Shown here: piece after piece, positions 57,762 through 64,000 of the stretch
Layout of the letters: each line of letters begins with the position of its first letter
How positions within the stretch are numbered: the stretch's first letter is position 1
Origin: CAYMZZ01 sp046297935
GTDB taxonomy: Bacteria; Bacteroidota; Bacteroidia; Chitinophagales; Chitinophagaceae
Assembly (NCBI GenBank): GCA_046297935.1
Contig: JBKBHA010000013.1
Location: 47,894-111,893 of the forward strand
DNA length: 64,000 nucleotides
Direction: 5' to 3'
The notes under the pieces: generated by a model
The model's input: only the letters and a program-made list of their open reading frames with translations
Told to the model about the DNA's origin: nothing
Database searches by the model: none
Made by a program: the position numbers and the translations under genes

Positions 57762-58420
57762 TCAAACTGGTGAACTACGGGATGATCGGCTAACCAACCG
57801 AGTTTGGTTTTCAACTCGCGGCTGATCCAGTATTCTGCTTCCGGATAAATGCTGAAGGCGTTGATGGTCTTAATGCTTCGTTCGTACATGGCTTCGTCGC
57901 CGCGAAACAGCTCGTTGATAAATTGGAACCGATCGTTTATGCCAATAGCTTTTCGAAGGTCTTTGATGGGAATGTCTTTCAGACGGTCACCCAATTCGGT
58001 CTGACTCTGACGCAGCCGGTCGTTGAGGGAAGGCGAATCGCCCTCTTCCAGTTCGGGCCTGCTCTTCACCTGTTGTGAGAGAGTGGGAATTTCGACCATG
58101 GGGTCAAAACGCATGTCCAGCGTTCCGTCCTGATGAACCGCTGGCACCGGCTCCGGTTGTGGTTCGGGCTGTGCTGCCGGCGCGGGTGTCCACACTGCAT
58201 CAGCTGCTTTGGGAGCATATTTTTCTGCCAGTTCAGGCGGCACCGACATCGAAGCCGGCATTAGTACGGCTACTTTAGAAGTGCCAAGACTACGTGGCGC
58301 TTGCTGCTGCCCTGCCAGCTCTTTTTGGAGCTGGTTTACGACCGATAGTAATTGGGAGGGCTCTGCCTGGCGGTCCGCCAGCTCCTTCAATTGCCTGATT
58401 AATGCCTGTATTCGTTCCAT
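57734..58420 (-). CDS. Conserved Bacteroidota hypothetical protein
   Basis: The 228-residue cytoplasmic protein has an N-terminal coiled coil (MERIQALIRQLKELADRQ), a Pro/Ala/Gln-rich middle and a conserved C-terminal third: LGDRLKDIPIKDLRKAIGINDRFQFINELF, recognisable by KDLRKAIGINDRF and NELFRGDEAMYERSIKTIN. This block recurs in Bacteroidota proteins of unknown function. The ATG at 58420 starts the coiled coil; the upstream extension is not credible. It ends inside waaA on the opposite strand. Confidence 0.8.
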   Translation of the reverse strand: MERIQALIRQLKELADRQAEPSQLLSVVNQLQKELAGQQQAPRSLGTSKVAVLMPASMSVPPELAEKYAPKAADAVWTPAPAAQPEPQPEPVPAVHQDGTLDMRFDPMVEIPTLSQQVKSRPELEEGDSPSLNDRLRQSQTELGDRLKDIPIKDLRKAIGINDRFQFINELFRGDEAMYERSIKTINAFSIYPEAEYWISRELKTKLGWLADHPVVHQFDQLIKRRFS

Positions 58421-58595
58421 TATGCTACTTTTGGAGCGCTGGTTTATGAATAGGAAAATGTAGGTACAAAGGCTAACGTAAAATAACCGGCTGAATTGCC
58501 CATACGTTGCAAGCACCCTGTCTTACAAGCCGCCTGAAGTTACAAACACTTTGCCAATTAATGGATTACGAGATAGGGAAATAAAAATCTTAACA

Positions 58596-59162
58596 ATGTT
58601 TATTGAACCGAACCTGAAAGGAGAACGCCGCGGCTGGATAGAGGTGATTTGTGGGAGCATGTTCAGCGGCAAAACAGAAGAGTTGATACGCCGCCTGAAG
58701 CGAGTTAAAATTGCCAACCTGAAAGTGGAAATCTTCAAGCCAGCCATTGATATTCGTTACGACGAGCTGAACATCGTTTCGCACGACACCAATGCCATTC
58801 AGTCAACCCCCATCGACAATTCACAAAAAATTCTGCTGATGGCACAGGATGCGGAAGTAATTGGTATTGACGAAGCCCAATTCTTCGACAACGAATTACC
58901 CAACGTGTGCGACGAGTTGGCTTACCGGGGTATACGGGTTATTGTGGCCGGACTTGATATGGACTTCACCGGAAAACCTTTTGGCCAGATGCCCTATTTG
59001 CTGGCTAAAGCCGACTATATAACCAAGCTACACGCCATCTGTGTGCAATGCGGACATATTGCCAACTATTCGTACCGGAAAATCCCCAACGAGGACCAGG
59101 TGATGCTGGGTGCCCGCGACGTGTATGAACCGCGCTGCCGCCATTGCTATCACGATAAATAA
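58596..59162 (+). CDS. tdk: Thymidine kinase
   Basis: This 188-residue type II thymidine kinase phosphorylates thymidine with ATP. It has the P-loop CGSMFSGKTEELIRR, the metal/active-site IGIDEAQFFDNE, and a zinc-binding set of cysteines: ICVQCGH and CRHCYHDK. The ATG at 58596 gives the usual Bacteroidota N-terminus MFIEPNLKGERRGWIEV; the frame extends 15 codons further. It is divergent from the conserved hypothetical gene. Confidence 0.97.
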   Translation: MFIEPNLKGERRGWIEVICGSMFSGKTEELIRRLKRVKIANLKVEIFKPAIDIRYDELNIVSHDTNAIQSTPIDNSQKILLMAQDAEVIGIDEAQFFDNELPNVCDELAYRGIRVIVAGLDMDFTGKPFGQMPYLLAKADYITKLHAICVQCGHIANYSYRKIPNEDQVMLGARDVYEPRCRHCYHDK

Positions 59163-59176
59163 AATATGCGCGGAGT

Positions 59177-60115
59177 TCACAGCAGACATTTATAGGTCAA
59201 TACACCTGTAGCGGTAAAAGGCATGCCGTTTACTTCGCCTTCCAATTCCATGTCGAGGAGCTGCTCATAAATCTCGCCCGTAGTTTTATTGAAGATGATC
59301 GTCCCTTTATGTGAGCCAGTCATTTTTGTATCGTCGGCATCTGCGCCCGGCTTCATCGACGATACGGCAGCTACTGTTACCCGATCGCCGTCTACAGCCT
59401 TTAGTGTGTAAGTCATTTGGACCTGCACGTTGGCTCCAACAGTCAGTTTTCGGTTGGATGTCCAGGACTCTCCAATGGCTACCGGCTTGTTTACAAACAC
59501 ATCATAAGAGTTGACAAATGAACTTTTCATTTTTTCATCGTTGTAGTCGGTTTCCAGCTTTTGACGCAGTTCCGGATCCTGACCAATGGCAGCCGGCATT
59601 GCTTCCAGCATAGCGTCTACCAGTTGCTGAGTGCCGGTAAATTCGATAACCTCGGCCGATGGCGACAACTTGAATTCCATCACCGAACCAGGAAGTACAG
59701 AATAAGTCGCTTCCATAATTTGTTGCATGATGGCCATGGGATTAGCTGCCATTTCCGGGTCATTTTCTTCATTTTGCGTCAAACTATCGGTATCAACATG
59801 GATGCTGTAACCTTCCATACCGATATGCAAAAGATGGCGCCCGTAATTGACTCTGATGGTCTTGATATCATCTTTTATACCAGCAAGAGATATATCACCC
59901 TCCGCCTGAGACAGATAAGTGGTAGGCATATCGCTGATTAATTGATCCATTTCCACCCGAAGGGTAAAATGGTAGGAAGTATCAGGCAGAATGCGAAACG
60001 AAAGATCGTGTTTGTCTTTCTGCGAAAAAGATGTTGTAGAAAGCAGGATGGATAAGGTGGCCAGCGCCAGGCGCAATCCGGTGCCTGCTGACAGGGTGCG
60101 GTTAATGAATGTCAT
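59177..60115 (-). CDS. DUF6263-family secreted protein
   Basis: The 312-residue protein has a signal peptide (to about residue 31, TSFSQ). The mature part is beta-rich with SYHFTLRVEMDQLISDM, GESWTSNRKLTVG and GSHKGTIIFNKTTGEIYEQLLDMELEGEVNG (key part KGTIIFNKTTG). This matches the Bacteroidota DUF6263 group, which has no established function. It is convergent with tdk. Confidence 0.72.
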   Translation of the reverse strand: MTFINRTLSAGTGLRLALATLSILLSTTSFSQKDKHDLSFRILPDTSYHFTLRVEMDQLISDMPTTYLSQAEGDISLAGIKDDIKTIRVNYGRHLLHIGMEGYSIHVDTDSLTQNEENDPEMAANPMAIMQQIMEATYSVLPGSVMEFKLSPSAEVIEFTGTQQLVDAMLEAMPAAIGQDPELRQKLETDYNDEKMKSSFVNSYDVFVNKPVAIGESWTSNRKLTVGANVQVQMTYTLKAVDGDRVTVAAVSSMKPGADADDTKMTGSHKGTIIFNKTTGEIYEQLLDMELEGEVNGMPFTATGVLTYKCLL

Positions 60116-60175
60116 TTTACAGGTGGTTCATTTAGTTGCCCACAAAATAGACAAGGATGCCCAGAGTTTATATGT

Positions 60176-60183
60176 TAATTTTG
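60176..60183 (+). promoter_or_regulatory. -7 element of ccmB
   Basis: TAATTTTG matches TAnnTTTG and lies 21 bases upstream of the ccmB ATG. The -33 region is weak. Confidence 0.4.
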
Positions 60184-60204
60184 CAGCTATTCTATTTTCT
60201 TTAA

Positions 60205-60852
60205 ATGCATTCGATCTGGACTTTATTCAAAAAGGACTTATTGCTCGAAGTCCGGCAACAGTATAGCTTTTACGGTATCCTGCTTTATATCGGAGCTACC
60301 ATTTTCGTCCTTTTTTTATCGATCAGGGAACCAGAGTCAGAGGTGTGGAACGGGCTTTTCTGGGTCACTCAATTGTTTATCTGCATCAATGCCGTTGCCA
60401 AGAGCTTTCTGGCGGAAAGCCGGGGCAGGATGCTTTATTTTTACACGCTGGCCTCTCCTTCTCAATTTGTACTGGCTAAACTGCTCTTCAACTCGCTGCT
60501 CATGCTGTTGATGAGCCTGCTTTCGCTGCTGTTATTTTCCCTGCTGATGAATGCACCGCTGGTGCGGCCTTTTTCTTTTATGGGACTGGTCTTGCTCGGG
60601 GGCTGGAGCCTGAGTCTGGTCTTTACCTTTCTGGCAGCCATTGCCGCCAGGGCTCAGCAGAACGCGGCTATCATGGCTGTGCTCGGTTTTCCGATCATTA
60701 CACCTCAGCTCATACTTCTGATGAAAATTTCCAATGCAGCCTTTAATCCTGTGCTCAGCTTAAAAGCGGGCGACATGCTGTTGCTGGTGGCTTTGGATCT
60801 GTTGGTGGCCCTTATGGCTGTGATACTTTTCCCCTTTCTCTGGAAAGACTGA
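60205..60852 (+). CDS. ccmB: Heme exporter protein B (cytochrome c maturation)
   Basis: This 215-residue inner-membrane protein has six hydrophobic helices and the CcmB start LFKKDLLLEVRQQYSF. It also has LFWVTQLFICINAVAKSFLAES, GRMLYFYTLASP and LGFPIITPQLIL. CcmB forms with CcmA the ABC permease of system I cytochrome c maturation. ccmC and ccmD follow. No ccmA lies within the window. Confidence 0.93.
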   Translation: MHSIWTLFKKDLLLEVRQQYSFYGILLYIGATIFVLFLSIREPESEVWNGLFWVTQLFICINAVAKSFLAESRGRMLYFYTLASPSQFVLAKLLFNSLLMLLMSLLSLLLFSLLMNAPLVRPFSFMGLVLLGGWSLSLVFTFLAAIAARAQQNAAIMAVLGFPIITPQLILLMKISNAAFNPVLSLKAGDMLLLVALDLLVALMAVILFPFLWKD

Positions 60853-60964
60853 TAGTATTTTCAAGTAAAGCTGGTTCCGGCTAAAATTCAGACAATTTAA
60901 TGACCTGGCTGCGCTAAAATCTTCAGGCCTTTGGGGTTGGGATTTTTCAACTTCCAAATTTCTG

Positions 60965-60993
60965 TTGCAGTCGTACGATTCCCCTTAATTTTG
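60965..60993 (+). promoter_or_regulatory. Possible promoter of ccmC
   Basis: TTG at 60965-60967 and TAATTTTG at 60986-60993 are 18 bases apart. The element lies in the 171-base gap between ccmB and ccmC and would allow separate transcription of ccmCD. Confidence 0.45.
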
Positions 60994-61023
60994 CTGCAAC
61001 TTTTTAACCCAAGCGTTCCGGTA

Positions 61024-61743
61024 ATGAAGCATTCCCGACCGTTCCTTTATCAAAACTGGTGGAAAATACTCAGTGTTGTTCTCCTGGTTTACACGTTTAC
61101 CATGGGTTTGCTCGATACACGGATTCCTTATCTGCCAGCGCTGGAAGAAACCGTACGCAACCTCTATTTTCACGTGTGCATGTGGTTTGCTATGATGATT
61201 CTGTTCATTTGCTCGGTTTACCATTCCATACGTTACCTCAGCAGTTTCGACCTTAAATACGATATCTACGCCCGTCAATACGCGACCAGCGGAATTTTAC
61301 TGGGCATTCTGGGTTATGCCACCGGAGCTATCTGGATGAGCTATACCTGGGCTGACCCAAATAACCCCGCCTTCAAATCATTCAGCGCACTGGCCCGTGA
61401 GCCTAAACTGATTGGTGCGGCCATTGCCCTGCTCATTTATTTCGCATACCTGGTGTTGCGCGACTCGATACAGGATATGGACAAGCGGGCACGTATCAGT
61501 GCTGTTTACAATATTTTCGCTTTTGCGATGTTATTTCCTTCCATCTGGATTGTGCCCAGGTTATTGCCCAGTTTGCACCCCGGTGGCGAAGAAGGAAATC
61601 CGGCGCTGGATTTTCGCGACAGTAGTGGGCAAATGCGGATGGTATTCTATCCCGCCATCATTGGATGGACACTGCTGGCTGTCTGGATCACCAGTTTGAA
61701 GATCAGGCTGGCATTATTAAAAGAAAAAAAATGGAACGCATGA
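61024..61743 (+). CDS. ccmC: Heme-handling protein CcmC (CcsA/CcmC family)
   Basis: This 239-residue protein has six hydrophobic segments and the family motifs FHVCMWFAMMILF and ATGAIWMSYTWADPNN, a variant of the Trp-rich heme-binding segment. It presents heme to CcmE on the periplasmic face. The ATG at 61024 gives normal length. Its stop overlaps the ccmD ATG (ATGA). Confidence 0.92.
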   Translation: MKHSRPFLYQNWWKILSVVLLVYTFTMGLLDTRIPYLPALEETVRNLYFHVCMWFAMMILFICSVYHSIRYLSSFDLKYDIYARQYATSGILLGILGYATGAIWMSYTWADPNNPAFKSFSALAREPKLIGAAIALLIYFAYLVLRDSIQDMDKRARISAVYNIFAFAMLFPSIWIVPRLLPSLHPGGEEGNPALDFRDSSGQMRMVFYPAIIGWTLLAVWITSLKIRLALLKEKKWNA

Positions 61744-61964
61744 AGAAAGTCGTATCCCTCCTGTTGGTAATGATACTATGTCTGACAGCCCTGCCTTTAT
61801 GGGCCCAAACGGAAAATGGCTTTAGTCATGTGATGCGAAGCAGTGGAAGAATTTACGTGGTGGTTGCGGTGATGCTAGCCATTCTCGCCGGGCTGGTAAT
61901 TTACCTGATGCGCCTCGATCGCCGAATCAGCCGCCTCGAAAAGGAAAGTAGCCCGCGCAGCTAG
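61740..61964 (+). CDS. ccmD: CcmD-like small membrane protein
   Basis: The 74-residue protein has two hydrophobic segments: an N-terminal signal-like helix (MKKVVSLLLVMILC) and IYVVVAVMLAILAGLVIYLM, followed by LDRRISRLEKE. The second helix plus charged tail is the CcmD pattern; CcmD stabilises CcmC-CcmE interaction. Translation is coupled to ccmC by an ATGA overlap. An ATG at 61731 is an alternative start. Confidence 0.85.
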   Translation: MKKVVSLLLVMILCLTALPLWAQTENGFSHVMRSSGRIYVVVAVMLAILAGLVIYLMRLDRRISRLEKESSPRS

Positions 61965-62049
61965 ACGGAACAGTAGGGATTAGGGAATTATGCAAATCTT
62001 TTTTAATCTTACATTATAAGCTTGCTATTTGAAAACAAAATCATGAATC

Positions 62050-63468
62050 ATGCCTGACAAACATTACAGCTTTTTCGCGGCCGTAGAAAAGAGCTTTGAC
62101 AAAGCGGCCAAATTCACCAAATGGGATCCGGGCATTCTGGAACAAATTAAGGCCTGCAATGCGATATACAGCATGAAATTTCCCGTGAAGCGCGACAACG
62201 GGAAAATTGAAGTAATTGAAGCATACCGCGTTCAGCATTCCCATCATAAAACCCCCTGTAAGGGTGGTATTCGCTTTGCGGCCGAAGTAAACCAGGATGA
62301 AGTGATGGCGCTGGCCGCATTGATGACTTATAAATGTGCGATTGTAAATGTGCCTTTTGGTGGCGGAAAGGGTGGTATCAAAATCAATCCGCGCGATTTC
62401 TCGGCTTTTGAACTCGAAAAAATTACCCGTCGCTACACTTCCGAGCTGATCAAGAAAAAGTTTATTGGTCCCGGCACAGATGTACCCGCTCCCGACTACG
62501 GAACCGGTGAACGCGAAATGGCCTGGATACTGGATACCTATACCACCATGCATCCGGGTGAAATTGATGCCTCAGGTTGTGTAACCGGTAAGCCGGTATC
62601 GCAGGGAGGTGTTCGTGGCCGTCGCGAAGCAACCGGCCTCGGCGTTTTCTTCGGTTTGCGCGAAGTATGTAATATGCCCGATGTAATGCAACGTCTGGGG
62701 CTGCCTGTTGGTGTAGAAGGCAAAAAAATAGTGGTGCAGGGTCTCGGTAATGTGGGCTATCACAGTGCGAAATTTTTCCAGGACGCCGGAGCCATCATTG
62801 TGGGTCTTGCAGAATACGAAGGATCTATCTGGAGCGACAAAGGTCTCGACGTAGACCAGGTGTTTCAACATCGCAAAAACACTGGTTCCATTCTCAATTT
62901 CCCGGGATCCAACAATTTTGCAAAGAACACCGACGCGCTGGAAATGGAATGCGATATTCTGATTCCGGCAGCGCTCGAAAACGTGATCAATGGCGAAAAT
63001 GCTCCACGAGTAAAGGCGAAGCTCATAGGTGAAGCGGCCAACGGACCACTTACACCTGAAGCCGACGAAATTTTTGCAAAAAAAGGAACCATTGTTGTGC
63101 CCGACATGTATCTGAATGCGGGGGGTGTAACAGTATCGTATTTCGAATGGCTGAAAAACCTGAGCCATGTGCGGTACGGACGCATGGAAAAACGCTTCAA
63201 CGAGAACATGAATTCGCACATAGTTTTACAAATGGAAACATTGTCGGGTAAAAAAATGGGCGTAAAAGAGCGGGAATACATCGTACATGGTGCCGATGAA
63301 GTGGATCTGGTATATAGCGGACTCGAAGAAACTATGATCACCGCCACTCACGAGATTATGAACGAATGGAAAAATAATGCCGACATTCCGGATATGCGCA
63401 CGGCCGCTTATGTGGTAGCCATTAACAAAGTGGCAACCAGCTACGCCGAACTTGGCATTTTCCCCTAA
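62050..63468 (+). CDS. gdhA: Glu/Leu/Phe/Val-family dehydrogenase (glutamate dehydrogenase)
   Basis: The 472-residue enzyme reversibly deaminates an amino acid, most likely glutamate, with NAD(P). Motifs are KTPCKGGIRFAAEVN, VPFGGGKGGIKINP (catalytic Lys), GTDVPAPDYGTGEREMAW, and the Rossmann GLGNVGYHSAKFF. The C-terminus is complete. Substrate preference between glutamate and branched or aromatic amino acids cannot be fixed. It lies 85 bases after ccmD on the same strand. Confidence 0.93.
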   Translation: MPDKHYSFFAAVEKSFDKAAKFTKWDPGILEQIKACNAIYSMKFPVKRDNGKIEVIEAYRVQHSHHKTPCKGGIRFAAEVNQDEVMALAALMTYKCAIVNVPFGGGKGGIKINPRDFSAFELEKITRRYTSELIKKKFIGPGTDVPAPDYGTGEREMAWILDTYTTMHPGEIDASGCVTGKPVSQGGVRGRREATGLGVFFGLREVCNMPDVMQRLGLPVGVEGKKIVVQGLGNVGYHSAKFFQDAGAIIVGLAEYEGSIWSDKGLDVDQVFQHRKNTGSILNFPGSNNFAKNTDALEMECDILIPAALENVINGENAPRVKAKLIGEAANGPLTPEADEIFAKKGTIVVPDMYLNAGGVTVSYFEWLKNLSHVRYGRMEKRFNENMNSHIVLQMETLSGKKMGVKEREYIVHGADEVDLVYSGLEETMITATHEIMNEWKNNADIPDMRTAAYVVAINKVATSYAELGIFP

Positions 63469-63504
63469 CAAATTTAAACCAGCCTATGGCTGGTTTAAAT
63501 TTGT
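63468..63504 (+). terminator. Perfect 17-bp hairpin at the gdhA stop
   Basis: Positions 63468-63484 and 63488-63504 are exact complements around a TAT loop. The left arm begins at the last base of the gdhA stop codon. There is no T-run beyond the stem itself, but the AT-rich stem base may serve as the U-tract. Confidence 0.65.
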
Positions 63505-63528
63505 CCGTTATAAAAGTAATGTTTCAGG

Positions 63529-63559
63529 GGCCCGGTTGCATGCAGCCGGGTCTTTGCTT
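63529..63559 (+). terminator. Second GC-rich hairpin downstream of gdhA
   Basis: GGCCCGGTTGC and GCAGCCGGGTC form a GC-rich stem around a short AT core, followed by TTTGCTTTTTG. It is a standard intrinsic terminator shape and lies about 60 bases after the gdhA stop. Confidence 0.6.
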
Positions 63560-63608
63560 TTTGATCGTACCTTTCGGAAGCTTTTAGCGTCTACCTTAAA
63601 AAACTGGC

Positions 63609-63944
63609 ATGAAAGTCCTGGTTTCCATCATAGTCGCATTGTTTATTGCTAATACCGCCGAAGGCCAAAAAATAGACAGTATCTATTTTCACCTTTATAC
63701 CGACAGCCTGAAAAAGGGAACCCACAACTATATCAATGTAGATGGAAAACTTAGCGACGGAACCTGGCTGCCCCTGACAGAAAAAGAGATTGAGCTGAGC
63801 TCCTCGGCCTGCCATTTTTCCGGCAACGAATTAATAGTGCCCTTCGACTTCAACGAAGAAAAAATCCGGGTAACCGCCACCCTGCGCAGCAATCCTGCAC
63901 TGAAAATTGAGAGAGTGATCTGGATTAAGAAAAAACCGGATTGA
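63609..63944 (+). CDS. Small secreted protein of unknown function
   Basis: The 111-residue product has a signal peptide (to about residue 19, AEGQ) and a beta-rich mature part: SIYFHLYTDSLKKGTHNYINVDG, LSDGTWLPLTEKEIEL and IRVTATLRSNPALKIERVIWIKK. The pattern resembles small Ig-like periplasmic proteins but I do not recognise the family. No start alternative is needed. Confidence 0.65.
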   Translation: MKVLVSIIVALFIANTAEGQKIDSIYFHLYTDSLKKGTHNYINVDGKLSDGTWLPLTEKEIELSSSACHFSGNELIVPFDFNEEKIRVTATLRSNPALKIERVIWIKKKPD

Positions 63945-63969
63945 AAAATGTGCAAGTGTGCAAATGTGG

Positions 63970-63998
63970 AAATGTGCAAATTAACAATTGGCACATTT
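63970..63998. repeat. Low-complexity inverted repeat at the window end
   Basis: AAATGTGC (63970-63977) and GCACATTT (63991-63998) form an inverted repeat, preceded by further GTGCAAATGT-like units. Repeats of this type are common between genes in Chitinophagaceae. Confidence 0.6.
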
Positions 63999-64000
63999 CC

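Overview
The window comes from a member of the Bacteroidota, most likely family Chitinophagaceae or a close relative. The evidence is a SusC/SusD pair, a PorU2/PorV2 pair of type IX secretion type, many upstream sequences matching the Bacteroidota promoter (TTTG, about 20 bases, TAnnTTTG), and the block secE - tRNA-Trp - tuf - tRNA-Thr/Gly/Tyr/Thr - hpf - xerC - rpsU in the order usual for the phylum. Genes are tightly packed. Several convergent pairs overlap by 9 to 28 bases. I see no prophage, insertion sequence or CRISPR array.

Layout. 1-4.3 kb is the translation block on the minus strand: start of secE, tRNA-Trp, EF-Tu, tRNA-Thr(GGT), tRNA-Gly, tRNA-Tyr, three tandem broken copies of tRNA-Thr(TGT), the intact tRNA-Thr(TGT), hibernation factor, XerC and bS21 with an unusually strong Shine-Dalgarno sequence. 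4.3-10 kb holds riboflavin synthase and an envelope-lipid-like locus (two membrane sulfatase-fold proteins, a GT-C type membrane protein, a PmtA-like methyltransferase). 10-16.2 kb is PorU2 and PorV2. 16.4-19.8 kb has tyrS, an alpha/beta hydrolase, a permuted papain-like secreted protein and an SGNH hydrolase. 19.8-26.5 kb is a cyanophycin locus (cphB and cphA) enclosing a Tat-signal PLP enzyme and an S10 carboxypeptidase. tRNA-Gln follows.

26.9-31 kb encodes a three-gene signalling set (sensor kinase, Rcp1-like receiver, receiver-PAS-kinase). 32-34.7 kb is a compact operon of two YHS-domain secreted proteins around a beta-barrel protein, ending in an ECF sigma factor and a zinc-finger anti-sigma. 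34.7-35.6 kb has DinB and DoxX proteins. 35.6-43.2 kb looks like a phosphate-scavenging locus: a phosphodiesterase-alkaline phosphatase fusion, a metallophosphoesterase, and SusD/SusC preceded by nested inverted repeats. 43.4-47 kb is a same-strand run with a LytS/LytR-type two-component system, a secreted protein translationally coupled to a 54-residue Cys-rich membrane microprotein, a DUF2147 protein and a PagL-like protein. 47.1-49.7 kb has a GH2 glycosidase and a secreted protein.

50-56.3 kb is a six-gene nucleotide-sugar operon (aminotransferase, UDP-Glc dehydrogenase, UDP-xylose synthase, UDP-HexNAc dehydrogenase, rfbC, rfbD) with no glycosyltransferase, divergent from kdtA (LPS Kdo transfer). 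57.7-64 kb has a conserved hypothetical, thymidine kinase, a DUF6263 protein, ccmB-ccmC-ccmD for cytochrome c maturation, glutamate-family dehydrogenase and a small secreted protein.

Most of the window is ordinary housekeeping and envelope gene content. The least explained items are the tandem tRNA-like units, the coupled microprotein locus, the YHS/ECF operon and the exported PLP enzyme inside the cyanophycin locus. Assignments rest on motif recognition; no database search was run.
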